A stretch of DNA of 64,000 nt, from NCBI GenBank assembly GCA_031367405.1, contig JANLPT010000050.1, positions 24,483 to 88,482 on the forward strand, in the 5' to 3' direction. Positions 24,873 to 33,851 of the stretch are shown piece after piece. The DNA comes from JALHNI01 sp031367405 (lineage in GTDB: Bacteria > Acidobacteriota > Terriglobia > Bryobacterales > Bryobacteraceae). The notes under the pieces were generated by a model that was not told the origin of the DNA, ran no database searches, and saw nothing but the letters and a program-made list of their open reading frames with translations. Every line of letters begins with the position of its first letter. The stretch's first letter is position 1. The position numbers were made by a program, and so were the translations under genes.

Positions 24873-25705
24873 GAGCCGGCGCTCCGCTGGCGGCGCGCTT
24901 CGAAGAGTAAGATACTCGCCGCGATCGCGGCATTCAGGCTTTCGACGCCCGTGGTAGGGATGAATAAGTCGAGCGAATGTGCGCGCAGGCTCGGACTTAC
25001 TCCGCGGCCTTCGCTGCCGATGATCAGCGCCGTGCGTGCAGTGAAGCCGGCCTGATAAATTGACTTACCGCCAGCCGCCACAGCGGAGACCGTAGAGTAA
25101 CATTCCACCTTGCGTTGTGCCAGCGCCGCGCGAGCCATTTCTTCTTCAACGCCTTGGATGCAAGGCAACCGGAATAGTGACCCGGCAGAGGCGCGCAGGC
25201 ACTTCGGATTGTGTAAGTTGACGGTGCCTTTTATGGCCAGCACGCCGGTGGCACCAAAGGCTTCCGCCGAGCGGAGGATCGTACCGGCATTGCCGGGGTC
25301 CTGCAAGCCATCCAGCACCACGACCAGGGCCGTGCCGCGGAAGAGTTGATCCAATGTCCAGGCCGGTGGGCGGACCAAAGTGATGACGCCCTGGCTGTTC
25401 TCAGTGGAGGCGAGTTCGTCGAAGTCGCGATCGGCAAGGTGGAAAAGCTGGACGCTTTTGAGCCCTTTCACGCGGCCTTCCACCGTCGAGCGCACGGACT
25501 CCGACACGACGATCGCCGCGATTTCGAGCTCCGCCCGCAGGGCTTCGTCCAGCAGGTGGAAGCTCTCGGCAATACACAAGCCGTCTTCGGTAAGCGCCCC
25601 TTTTTGCACGGCTTTGCGGATCGTTTTGAGCAGCGGATGGCGCAATCCGATTGGCAAGGCTCGTTGCTGGCGAGCTCCGTCTGGCTGATGAGGGGGGGCC
25701 GGCAT
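24869..25705 (-). CDS. TrmH/SpoU-family RNA 2'-O-methyltransferase
   Basis: SpoU-class enzymes methylate ribose 2'-OH in rRNA or tRNA using SAM bound in a trefoil knot. The three motifs are clear: DGLQDPGNAGTILRSAEAFG (motif 1), ALIIGSEGRGVSP (motif 2) and IPTTGVESLNAAIAASILLFE (motif 3). An N-terminal substrate-binding segment of about 110 residues precedes them. The 278-residue length fits the RlmB/TsnR-like group; the exact target base cannot be assigned. It is the first gene of the operon leading into rarA, with a 4-nt ATGA overlap. Its start is only 35 nt from the divergent pgm start, so the two promoters must be compact. Confidence 0.9.
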   Translation of the reverse strand: MPAPPHQPDGARQQRALPIGLRHPLLKTIRKAVQKGALTEDGLCIAESFHLLDEALRAELEIAAIVVSESVRSTVEGRVKGLKSVQLFHLADRDFDELASTENSQGVITLVRPPAWTLDQLFRGTALVVVLDGLQDPGNAGTILRSAEAFGATGVLAIKGTVNLHNPKCLRASAGSLFRLPCIQGVEEEMARAALAQRKVECYSTVSAVAAGGKSIYQAGFTARTALIIGSEGRGVSPSLRAHSLDLFIPTTGVESLNAAIAASILLFEARRQRSAGS

Positions 25706-25740
25706 AGGCGAATCCCCACGTTAGCATTACGATAAGTCAG

Positions 25741-27336
25741 ATGGCTATCAGTACACTCGCGGGTCTTCCCGCCCCGGCTTCCCTGTTGATCGATGTCGCG
25801 CAACTGGAACGGGACTACTATGCGCTCGATCCCGCCGTGCCGAATGTCAGCTTCGGCACCAGCGGCCATCGGGGCACGCCCGGCAAAGCCACTTTCAATG
25901 AGGCGCACATCCTGGCCATCACGCAGGCGATCTGCGAGTACCGGTTGTCCAAAGGCATCGATGGGCCTTTATTCCTCGGCAAAGATACGCACGCGGCGTC
26001 CCGTTGGGCAGAGCGGACGGCGATCGAGGTGCTGGTGGCCAACGGCGTCGATGTGGTAACGCAGGCCGGCGATGGCTACACCCCCACGCCCGTCATCTCC
26101 CGCGCGATTCTCGTGGAGAATGCCGGCCGCACCGGTCATTGGGCCGACGGCATCGTGATTACTCCATCGCACAATCCGCCGGCCGATGGAGGCTTCAAAT
26201 ACAACACGCCGAACGGCGGTCCGGCGGATACGGACGTCACGGGCTGGGTGGAGCGGCGGGCGAATCAGCTCATCGCCGGCGGCAACGCCCAAGTGAAGCG
26301 CGGTGCGGGGAACGTGCGCGCGCTCGATTTGGCGGGCCCCTATATCAACGACCTCGCGAACGTCATCGACATGGACGTGATTCGTTCGAGCGGCTTGCGC
26401 ATTGGCGTCGATCCGCTGGGCGGTGCGTCGGTAGACTATTGGGCGCGCATCGCCGAACGCTATGGCCTCGCCCTGTCGGTGCTCAATCAAGCCGTCGACC
26501 CCACCTTCGGTTTCATGACCGTTGACCACGACGGCATCATTCGCATGGATTGTTCGAGCCCCTACGCGATGGCGTCGCTGGTGGGGTGGAAGGACAAGTT
26601 CGACATCTCCTTTGGCAATGATCCGGACGCTGACCGGCATGGCATTGTGACGCCCTCGGCGGGCTTGATGAATCCGAATCACTACCTGGCGGCGGCGATT
26701 GATTATCTGCTGGAGTCGCGGACGGAATGGCCCACCACGGCGGCGGCCGGCAAGACGCTGGTGTCGAGTTCGGTGATCGATCGCGTGGTGGCGGCCCGCG
26801 GCCGGCGCTTGTTCGAAGTGCCGGTGGGCTTCAAGTGGTTCACGCCAGGCTTGTTCGACGGTACGGTCTGTTTTGGCGGTGAAGAGAGCGCGGGCGCAAG
26901 CTTTTTGCGGCGCAACGGCACGGCGTGGTCCACCGATAAGGACGGCCTCATCATGGGTTTGTTGGCGGCGGAAATGACCGCTCGCACCGGCGAAGATCCG
27001 GCCCAGCGCTATGCCAAGCTAGCCGCGCGCTTCGGTGTCTCCTATTACACGCGAATCGATACGCCGGCCACGCCCGAACTGAAGGAACGTCTCAAAAACC
27101 TCAACGCGGCTTCCGTAGTGGCGACCGAACTAGCCGGCGGCGTCATCACCGCCAAACTGACTCACGCTGCGGGCAACGGTGCCGCCATCGGGGGCTTAAA
27201 GGTGACGACAGCAAACGGCTGGTTCGCCGCGCGGCCGTCAGGCACGGAGAATATTTATAAGTTATACGCCGAGAGCTTAGTCAGTGCAAAGCATCTGGAG
27301 CAACTGGTGGCGGACGCAAGGAAGATCGTCGGTTAG
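25741..27336 (+). CDS. pgm: Phosphoglucomutase (alpha-D-glucose phosphate specific)
   Basis: Pgm interconverts glucose 1-phosphate and glucose 6-phosphate, linking glycolysis with glycogen, sugar-nucleotide and cell-envelope glucan synthesis. The 531-residue protein has the N-terminal FGTSGHRG loop, the phosphoserine loop TPSHNP (S143), the magnesium loop DPDADRHG (D294, D296, D298), the sugar loop GGEESAG and the phosphate-binding RPSGTENIYK at the C-terminus. All active-site parts are intact. UDP-glucose derived from its product would feed the cyclic glucan synthase encoded about 20 kb away. No clear Shine-Dalgarno sequence is seen in the short 35-nt divergent spacer. Confidence 0.95.
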   Translation: MAISTLAGLPAPASLLIDVAQLERDYYALDPAVPNVSFGTSGHRGTPGKATFNEAHILAITQAICEYRLSKGIDGPLFLGKDTHAASRWAERTAIEVLVANGVDVVTQAGDGYTPTPVISRAILVENAGRTGHWADGIVITPSHNPPADGGFKYNTPNGGPADTDVTGWVERRANQLIAGGNAQVKRGAGNVRALDLAGPYINDLANVIDMDVIRSSGLRIGVDPLGGASVDYWARIAERYGLALSVLNQAVDPTFGFMTVDHDGIIRMDCSSPYAMASLVGWKDKFDISFGNDPDADRHGIVTPSAGLMNPNHYLAAAIDYLLESRTEWPTTAAAGKTLVSSSVIDRVVAARGRRLFEVPVGFKWFTPGLFDGTVCFGGEESAGASFLRRNGTAWSTDKDGLIMGLLAAEMTARTGEDPAQRYAKLAARFGVSYYTRIDTPATPELKERLKNLNAASVVATELAGGVITAKLTHAAGNGAAIGGLKVTTANGWFAARPSGTENIYKLYAESLVSAKHLEQLVADARKIVG

Positions 27337-27539
27337 CGCTCTTAGCCAGAACGCACTTGCCGGGCAACGATGAGAATTTCCAGCCAATGCCATAGAATCA
27401 ACGTCCCAATCTTCCAATATTGAAGTCGACGCCGATCTCCTTGCTGATATCCAAGCCCGTCTGCAGCCCGCTCCATTTGACAAGCCCACCGCCCAAACCC
27501 TACCCTAGAATCTGGGCCCTTCATGCGGTCCGCGCCCTT

Positions 27540-27616
27540 GCCGGCGTAGCTCAGTTGGTTAGAGCGGCGGTCTCATAAGCCGCAGGTCGAAGGTTCGAGT
27601 CCTTCCGCCGGCACCA
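27540..27616 (+). tRNA. tRNA-Met (anticodon CAT), CCA encoded
   Basis: The 77-nt sequence folds into a complete cloverleaf with acceptor GCCGGCG pairing with CGCCGGC, discriminator A and an encoded CCA. The anticodon loop is CTCATAA, giving CAT. The first base pair is G-C, so it is not an initiator tRNA. An isoleucine tRNA with lysidine-modified CAT cannot be fully excluded, but elongator Met is more likely. It lies just upstream of lepA. Confidence 0.93.
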
Positions 27617-27670
27617 CCTTCTTCCTTACGTTCTTCCTTCCCATGGGATACTTGAAGGGTACGCCCTCGA

Positions 27671-29485
27671 ATGAAGCCCTCCCACATCCGTAACTTTTCG
27701 ATCATCGCCCACATTGACCACGGTAAGTCCACGCTAGCTGACCGTCTTCTGGAGGCCACCCACGCCCTTTCCGAGCGCGAAATGATGGCCCAAGTGCTCG
27801 ACTCCATGGACCTCGAACGCGAGCGCGGCATCACCATCAAGGCCCACGCCGTCCGCCTCGACTACCAGGCCAAAAATGGCGAAATGTATCAGCTGAACCT
27901 CATCGACACCCCCGGCCATGTCGATTTTACCTACGAAGTTTCGCGCAGTCTGCAAGCCTGCGAAGGCGCACTGCTGGTCGTCGATGCCTCGCAAGGCGTC
28001 GAAGCCCAAACCCTGGCCAACACTTATCTGGCCATTCATCACAACCTTGAGCTGATCCCCGTCATCAACAAGATCGATCTGCCGTCGGCCGACCCCGAGC
28101 GCATCAAGGAACAGATCGAGCAGATCATTGGCATTGACGCTTCTGAAGCCGTCCTGGCCAGCGCCAAAAACGGCATCGGCATCGAAGAGATTCTGGAAGC
28201 CGTCGTGGCGCGCGTCCCGCCGCCCACCGGCGACCCCGAAGCGCCGCTCCGCGCCCTCGTCTTCGACTCCTGGTTTGACCCGTATCGCGGCGTCATTATC
28301 CTCATGCGCATCGTCGATGGCCGCATCAAAATGGGCCAAAAGATCAAGCTGATGATGAATGGCACCCTGCACGAAGTGGAAGGCCTCGGCTACCAGTCCC
28401 CCAAGCCCGTGCCGTGTACTGAACTGTCTGCGGGCGAGGCCGGTTTCGTCCATGCCAACATCAAAACCGTTTCGGACGCCAAAATCGGCGACACCATCAC
28501 CGACGCGGCCAACCCGGCCACCGAGCCCCTCCCCGGCTTCCAGGAGATCAAGCCGATGGTCTTCGCGGGCCTTTATTCGGTGGAGTCGCATGAGCACGGC
28601 ATCCTGCGCGATGCCCTCGAAAAGCTGCGCCTGAACGATTCGGCCTTTAACTTTGAGCCCGAAAGCTCAGTGGCGCTCGGCTTCGGTTTCCGCTGCGGCT
28701 TCCTCGGCCTGCTGCATCTCGAAATCATCCAGGAGCGCCTGGAACGCGAATTCAACATTGACCTGATCACCACCGCGCCCAGCGTGCGCTATCAGGTGAA
28801 GCTCACCAATGGCGAGATGCTCAACGTTGAAAACCCTTCGCGTTGGCCAGACCCGACGCAGATCGACAAAGTGGAAGAGCCCATCATCGACGCCACTGTC
28901 ATCACGCGCGAAGAGTATATTGGCGACATTCTGAAGTTACTCGAAGAAAAGCGCGGCACGCAGAAAAAATTCGAGCACCTCGGCGGTGGCCGCGTCCTGA
29001 TTATGTACGAAATGCCGCTCTGCGAAGTGGTGCTCGACTTCTACGATCGCTTGAAGAGCTGCTCCCGTGGCTACGCATCGCTCGATTATCAACTAGCCGG
29101 CTTCCGTACTTCGCCGATGGTGAAATTGGACGTGCTGGTGGCGGGCGACCCGGTCGACGCGCTCTCCATCATCGTCCATCGCGATTACGCCCATGAGCGC
29201 GGCAAGTTACTCATTGAACGGCTGCGCAAACTCATCCCGCGGCAAATGTTCGAAGTGGCGCTGCAGGCCGCCATCGGTGCCAAAGTAATCGCCCGCGAAA
29301 CCATTTCGGCGCGCAGTAAGAATGTCCTCGCTAAGTGCTATGGCGGCGATATCTCGCGCAAACGTAAGTTACTCGACAAACAAAAAGAAGGCAAGCGCCG
29401 CATGAAGCGCGTAGGCCGCGTCGAGATTCCCCAGGAAGCCTTCCTGGCGGTGCTCAAAGTCAGCCAGGGTTCGGGCGACGACTAA
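27671..29485 (+). CDS. lepA: Elongation factor 4 (LepA GTPase)
   Basis: LepA is a ribosome-associated translational GTPase that affects translation under ionic stress and during initiation. The 604-residue length is typical. The G domain begins at IRNFSIIAHIDHGKSTLADR (P-loop AHIDHGKS), with DTPGHVDF (G3) and NKIDLP (G4). The LepA-specific C-terminal domain is recognisable in GGDISRKRKLLDKQKEGKRRMK. The start ATG is at the canonical MKPSHIRNF position, with GAAGGG upstream. It follows tRNA-Met by about 55 nt. Confidence 0.97.
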   Translation: MKPSHIRNFSIIAHIDHGKSTLADRLLEATHALSEREMMAQVLDSMDLERERGITIKAHAVRLDYQAKNGEMYQLNLIDTPGHVDFTYEVSRSLQACEGALLVVDASQGVEAQTLANTYLAIHHNLELIPVINKIDLPSADPERIKEQIEQIIGIDASEAVLASAKNGIGIEEILEAVVARVPPPTGDPEAPLRALVFDSWFDPYRGVIILMRIVDGRIKMGQKIKLMMNGTLHEVEGLGYQSPKPVPCTELSAGEAGFVHANIKTVSDAKIGDTITDAANPATEPLPGFQEIKPMVFAGLYSVESHEHGILRDALEKLRLNDSAFNFEPESSVALGFGFRCGFLGLLHLEIIQERLEREFNIDLITTAPSVRYQVKLTNGEMLNVENPSRWPDPTQIDKVEEPIIDATVITREEYIGDILKLLEEKRGTQKKFEHLGGGRVLIMYEMPLCEVVLDFYDRLKSCSRGYASLDYQLAGFRTSPMVKLDVLVAGDPVDALSIIVHRDYAHERGKLLIERLRKLIPRQMFEVALQAAIGAKVIARETISARSKNVLAKCYGGDISRKRKLLDKQKEGKRRMKRVGRVEIPQEAFLAVLKVSQGSGDD

Positions 29486-29519
29486 TCGTCCGCGACCTCT
29501 TTAATGAGGAGGCTCCCTT

Positions 29520-30038
29520 TCACCCAGGGTAACCTTCGCGAGCCATCACTTCGTGCATCTGGCTGATGTGGCGTAGCGTGTGACCGGCCATCATTTGCAG
29601 CCACTGGACGCCGTGTAACTCGCCAAAGGCCGGATGGGGCATGACGTGGCGGTGAAGTTGGGTATCGGGGTGCTGGGCCCAGGCAAGCGTCGCCGCGCGC
29701 GTGGCGGTCCATTGCGCTAAGCACTCGTCCGGCGTGGCAAAGCGCCTGCCGCTCGGCTGCAGCCGGGCGGGCGCGGGAAACTTTACCGTGCGATTCGCCA
29801 CCATCTCGGGTAGGCGTTCCTTGCCCACGGTCTTCTCGAAGGCATCGGGCGGTGCGCTGCGCAGCCGATGCAGAATGCCTTGTTCGACGATCACCAAGTG
29901 CTCGGCGCATTCACCGATCGACCAGGTTTCGATATCCGGCTTCCACGTCCATTGGGCCGGGCTCACGGGCGCAATTGCTTCGCGGAACGCGGCATCGCTT
30001 TGGGCTAACTGGGCCACAGCTTCGTCAAGAGGGTTCAT
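29520..30038 (-). CDS. DinB-family four-helix protein (cytoplasmic)
   Basis: DinB/YfiT-like proteins are metal-binding four-helix bundles, often thiol-dependent transferases. This 172-residue member shows the family pattern W-SIGECAEHLV (first metal His) and the C-terminal helix MMAGHTLRHISQMHEVM (two more His). There is no signal peptide. It lies 7 nt downstream of a second DinB-like gene that is exported, so the two form an unusual pair with the same fold on both sides of the membrane. The substrate is unknown. Confidence 0.85.
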   Translation of the reverse strand: MNPLDEAVAQLAQSDAAFREAIAPVSPAQWTWKPDIETWSIGECAEHLVIVEQGILHRLRSAPPDAFEKTVGKERLPEMVANRTVKFPAPARLQPSGRRFATPDECLAQWTATRAATLAWAQHPDTQLHRHVMPHPAFGELHGVQWLQMMAGHTLRHISQMHEVMAREGYPG

Positions 30039-30045
30039 GGGAAGT

Positions 30046-30657
30046 TCATTTCTTGGGAAAGCTGGCGTTGGCCATCACTTCTTTCATCTGCGCAAGGTGG
30101 CGTTCGGTGTGCGCGCCGATCATCAGAATCAGCTGGTAACCGTCCATCACCATGGGCGTTTGCGTGAAATGCAGGCGTAGGCCGGCTGGCGTCGTTTCGA
30201 CGTAGGCGATGGTCTCCTTCCGGGCGGCCCGGAAGGCGGCGAGTGTCGCGGCCGTCGTTTTCCATTTGTGGCTGGGAACGAACATCTCCGGAGCCTTGGC
30301 CTTCACTTCGCGGGAGGAGATAGCCTTGATGACGGCATCATCTTTGCCGCTGGTGAGCGCCGTCTTTTCAGGGGCGGCGGGAGAGGACATCACGGGACCC
30401 TTCAGCATGCCGAAGAGTCCGCTTTCGGTGAGTGCGAGGTGTTCGAGGCAATCGCCGGCTGACCATTGATTCGGGCCGGCATGGTAGTCAAGTTGAGCTG
30501 GGGTGAGGCCCTCAATGGTGTCGGTGACCTGTTTTTGAGTGGCGTGGAGATAGCTCATCGCTCGATCACGTTCCCCTTGTGTGAGGCTGCCATTGATGGG
30601 GGTGGCGTCCTGCCCCCAGACGAGGGCACTGGAAATCGACAGCAATAAAAGGCGCAT
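30046..30657 (-). CDS. Exported DinB-family protein
   Basis: This 203-residue protein has a signal peptide (MRLLLLSISSALVWG) followed by a DinB domain. Its hallmarks are NQWSAGDCLEHLALTE (first metal His) and ILMIGAHTERHLAQMKEVM (two C-terminal His). The predicted four-helix bundle with a three-His metal site therefore acts in the periplasm. It is followed after 7 nt by a cytoplasmic DinB gene; the C-terminal helices are similar (GHTLRHISQMHEVMA against AHTERHLAQMKEVMA), which suggests duplication. No function can be assigned. Confidence 0.85.
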   Translation of the reverse strand: MRLLLLSISSALVWGQDATPINGSLTQGERDRAMSYLHATQKQVTDTIEGLTPAQLDYHAGPNQWSAGDCLEHLALTESGLFGMLKGPVMSSPAAPEKTALTSGKDDAVIKAISSREVKAKAPEMFVPSHKWKTTAATLAAFRAARKETIAYVETTPAGLRLHFTQTPMVMDGYQLILMIGAHTERHLAQMKEVMANASFPKK

Positions 30658-30748
30658 GACCCTATTTGTAGCATGCCCGGGCTAAACAACCAGCGCCGCC
30701 TGGCCGATAGAGACCTAGAGGGCGTAAGCCTGTCGTTGAGGACGTGTT

Positions 30749-31885
30749 TTGCCGACGGCCATACCATACATACCAATTCGCGCCCACGCTCCACTGGAAG
30801 CGGGGGTGTTGGGGCTTTCCTGTACCCCGGAAATTCTCTTCACCGCGCCCACCGACTGTTCGACGATCCTGATTGTCGACGACGCCGAAATTAACCGGCG
30901 GATGATCCGGGCCATGTTGCATGGCGGCCGGGCGGGACAGTCGAAGCTTTACAAATTGCTGGAGTGCCGCAGGCCGTCCGAAGCACTCGCCATTGTCAGC
31001 CAGGAAAAGGTCGACTTGGTGATCTGCGAATTCATCATGCCCGAAATGAGCGGGCCGGAATTCTGCCAACGCTTCCGCGCGAACAAGAAGACTTATCTCA
31101 CGCCCGTATTGATGCTCACCAGCGTCCAGGGCAGCGAGCACGAGATTGCCGGCATCACATCGGGTGCCGACGAATTTCTGCTCAAACCCTTGCAGCCGGC
31201 CGTTTTACGGGCGCGCGTTACCGCGATGCTGCGCCACAAGGCCGCCATCGATTCGCTCGAAGAAGTAGAGTCTATCCTCTTCACTTTGGCCCAAACGGTG
31301 GAGCAGCGCGACCATTACACCGGGGCGCATTGCCAACGTCTGGCCACCTACGCGGTGTCCATGGGTTTGCGGATCGGCCTGCCCCGCGAGCAACTGCTGG
31401 CCCTCTACCGCGGCGGCTTCCTCCACGACATCGGCAAGATCAGCGTCCCGGACGCGATTCTCTTCAAGGACTCGCTCTTAACGCAGGACGAGTGGGAAGT
31501 GATGCGGTCGCACACTTGGCGCGGCGAAGATATCTGCCGGGGAATGAAAAGCTTGGCGCCGGTATTGCCCATCGTTCGCAACCACCATGAACGCTGGGAT
31601 GGTACCGGCTATCCGGACGGGCTGGCGGGCGAACGAATTCCTTACCTGGCCCGCATCCTGCAGATCGTCGACATTTATGACGCGCTCACCACCGCACGCC
31701 CTTACAAACCTGCTCTTTCGCACTCCGAGGCCATGGGGATTCTACAAGAAGAAGTGAAGCGTGGCTGGCGCGACCCGGAGATGGTCCGCCAGTTGCAAGA
31801 CGTCTTCGACAATCCGCCGCCCGAAATGCGGGAAGCACTCATTAGCCCCTCACTGAATTCGATGAGCCAGAGCGTCAACAAATAG
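30749..31885 (+). CDS. HD-GYP phosphodiesterase with Asp-to-Glu receiver domain
   Basis: HD-GYP domains hydrolyse cyclic di-GMP. The C-terminal domain (about residues 170-360) has the metal-binding HD in HDIGKI (H226, D227), the downstream NHHERWDGTGYPDG motif (GYP at 287-289) and IVDIYDALT. The N-terminal receiver domain has the acidic pair in ILIVDDAE, the conserved Thr in MLTSVQG and Lys in EFLLKPLQP. However, the phospho-acceptor position reads VICEFIMPEMSG: Glu94 replaces the usual Asp. Glu there often mimics phosphorylation, so the enzyme may be always on. The frame begins at a TTG; a GTG 19 codons later (30806) is an equally good start, and no ATG precedes the domain. Confidence 0.85.
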   Translation: MPTAIPYIPIRAHAPLEAGVLGLSCTPEILFTAPTDCSTILIVDDAEINRRMIRAMLHGGRAGQSKLYKLLECRRPSEALAIVSQEKVDLVICEFIMPEMSGPEFCQRFRANKKTYLTPVLMLTSVQGSEHEIAGITSGADEFLLKPLQPAVLRARVTAMLRHKAAIDSLEEVESILFTLAQTVEQRDHYTGAHCQRLATYAVSMGLRIGLPREQLLALYRGGFLHDIGKISVPDAILFKDSLLTQDEWEVMRSHTWRGEDICRGMKSLAPVLPIVRNHHERWDGTGYPDGLAGERIPYLARILQIVDIYDALTTARPYKPALSHSEAMGILQEEVKRGWRDPEMVRQLQDVFDNPPPEMREALISPSLNSMSQSVNK

Positions 31886-31927
31886 CCAAGACACGGGCAA
31901 CGGTACACGACGGTACACTGAGGGCGG

Positions 31928-33715
31928 ATGGCTCGCTCCTGGTATTTTCGCTCCGGACTCCTCACCGTCATCGCCGCCTTAGCCCTCTGGTCACAACAGA
32001 CCGGCATGGGTGGTTCCGCCACCAGCGGACGCGCCGCGCAACCGGCCCGGCCCTTGCCCAAAGGCAAACCAGCTCCCAAAGTCGACTACCATGACGTCGC
32101 CGCCTTGGCGGGCCTTACCGCCATCAACGTCTCGGGCGACCCCCGTCACAACGACTACATTGTCGAAACCACCGGCAATGGCGTGGCGCTCTTCGACTAC
32201 GACGGCGATGGCCTGGTGGACATCTTTCTCGTGAACGCCGGGCAAGTGGATCAACAGGGCGTGCCGCGCGGCGCGAAGCATCATCTTTACCGCAATCTGG
32301 GGCAACTGAAATTCGCCGAGGTGACCGAAAAGGCCCTCATTCCCGCTACCAGCTTCGGCCAAGGAGCATGTGCCGGGGACTATGACAACGACGGCCGGCC
32401 GGACCTGGTGATCACCAATTGGGGAGCCAACACGTTGCTCCATAATCAGGGCGACGGCACCTTTAGCGACCAATCCGGCAAGCTGCCGCCGCAGAGGAAC
32501 GGGCGCTGGACCACCGGCTGTGCCTTCCTCGACTACGACCGGGACGGCGATCTCGACCTCTTTCTCGCTCATTATCTCGAGTTCAACCCCGCCACCACGC
32601 CCAAGCCCGGTGCCAAAAACCAATGCGTCTGGAAAGGTCTGCCTGTCGCCTGCGGGCCGCGCGGGCTGCCCGGCGAAAGCATGGCTCTGTTGCGCAATGA
32701 CGGTGGCAAGTTCACCGATGTTTCGAAAGCGGCGGGCGTCGCCACCGCCAAGAACTACTACGGCTTCACCGTATTGACGGGCGACTTCGATAACGACGGC
32801 TGGCCCGACGTCTACGTCGCTTGCGACTCCACCGCCAGCCTGCTCTTCCACAATCAGAAAAACGGCACTTTCACTGAGGAAGGGATCATTTCCGGTGCCG
32901 CCTTAAACGAAGACGGCCGCGAGCAGGCCGGCATGGGGGCCGCGGCCGGCGACTACGATGGCGATGGCAAGCTGGATATCTTCAAAACGAATTTCTCCGA
33001 TGACACCCCGACGCTCTACCGCAACCTGGGAGATATGTCTTTCGCTGACGTCACGGTGCGCGCGGGATTGGGCATCCATACGAAATTTCTGGGCTGGGGC
33101 GCGGCTTTTCTAGACGTGGACCAGGACGGGTGGAAGGACATTTTGCATGTGAACGGCCATGTCTATCCCGAGGTGGACGCGGCTGGTATCAAGGAGCAGT
33201 TCCAGCAGGAGCGGACGCTCTACTGGAATCGGGGCGATGGCGAGTTCTACGATTTATCGGGGCAATCCGGGCCCGCGACAATCGCGCGGCATGCGTCGCG
33301 CGGACTCGCCACCGCAGACCTCGATAACGACGGCACGCTCGAAGTAGTGATCGTGAATTTGCACGAGGCTCCATCGTTGTGGAAGAACCTGGCACCTGTG
33401 GGGAATTCGATGCTGGTGGAGGCGCGGTTGGCCAACGGACGCGATGCGATCGGGGCGCGGGTGACGCTGACCGCAGGGGGGCGCGCGATGATCGACGAGG
33501 TCCGCAGCGGGGGCTTTCATATTTCGCATGGCGATCTACGGGTCCATTTTGGGTTGGGCACATTAGCGAAAGCCCGCTTGAGCATCCGCTGGCCGGACGG
33601 CACAGCGAAAGACTATGGCGAGCTGGCGGCGAACCAGTGGGTGACGGTGAAGCAAAACGCGGGCGTCGCACGGACACGCCCCTTCACGTTTCAAAACGGG
33701 AAAAATCGCCCCTAA
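31928..33715 (+). CDS. CRTAC1-family exported protein with FG-GAP repeats and ASPIC/UnbV domain
   Basis: This is a 595-residue second member of the family in the window. After a signal-anchor-like N-terminus (LLTVIAALALWSQ) come FG-GAP/VCBS repeats, including DYDGDGLVDIFLVN, DYDNDGRPDLVITN, DYDRDGDLDLFLAH, DFDNDGWPDVYVAC and DVDQDGWKDILHVNG. A C-terminal ASPIC/UnbV region follows (RLANGRDAIGARVTLTAGGR, RVHFGLGTLAKARLSIRWPDG). The Asp-rich loops should bind calcium and build a propeller outside the cytoplasm. It follows the HD-GYP gene by about 40 nt in the same direction. Unlike the copy at 14027-15661 it has no lipobox cysteine, so it may be soluble or anchored by its signal. Confidence 0.85.
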   Translation: MARSWYFRSGLLTVIAALALWSQQTGMGGSATSGRAAQPARPLPKGKPAPKVDYHDVAALAGLTAINVSGDPRHNDYIVETTGNGVALFDYDGDGLVDIFLVNAGQVDQQGVPRGAKHHLYRNLGQLKFAEVTEKALIPATSFGQGACAGDYDNDGRPDLVITNWGANTLLHNQGDGTFSDQSGKLPPQRNGRWTTGCAFLDYDRDGDLDLFLAHYLEFNPATTPKPGAKNQCVWKGLPVACGPRGLPGESMALLRNDGGKFTDVSKAAGVATAKNYYGFTVLTGDFDNDGWPDVYVACDSTASLLFHNQKNGTFTEEGIISGAALNEDGREQAGMGAAAGDYDGDGKLDIFKTNFSDDTPTLYRNLGDMSFADVTVRAGLGIHTKFLGWGAAFLDVDQDGWKDILHVNGHVYPEVDAAGIKEQFQQERTLYWNRGDGEFYDLSGQSGPATIARHASRGLATADLDNDGTLEVVIVNLHEAPSLWKNLAPVGNSMLVEARLANGRDAIGARVTLTAGGRAMIDEVRSGGFHISHGDLRVHFGLGTLAKARLSIRWPDGTAKDYGELAANQWVTVKQNAGVARTRPFTFQNGKNRP

Positions 33716-33790
33716 CCCTTTATTTATCAGTCATGGGGCCGGTGGTGCTGCGACCCCACAGACCAAGAAATTGGCTTCGTTTCGAAAACC

Positions 33791-33826
33791 AAAAATAGCC
33801 CGCCTGGCGACTCTTGTCAGGCGGGC
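33791..33826 (-). terminator. Rho-independent terminator for the DUF4394-globin gene
   Basis: A 9-bp perfect stem (GCCCGCCTG at 33798-33806, CAGGCGGGC at 33818-33826) with an 11-nt loop is followed on the minus strand by TATTTTTGGTTTT. It lies 26 nt past the stop of the minus-strand gene and may also slow convergent transcripts from the CRTAC1 gene. Confidence 0.8.
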
Positions 33827-33851
33827 CGGCTGGTCTATGTGGAGATGAGGC

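Noticed and set aside
27540..27616. Initiator tRNA-Met
   Set aside because: The first acceptor pair is G-C; bacterial initiators have a mismatch there.
27734..28597. A 287-codon minus-strand open frame inside lepA
   Set aside because: It is antisense to the GTP-binding region of lepA and shows no recognisable motif.
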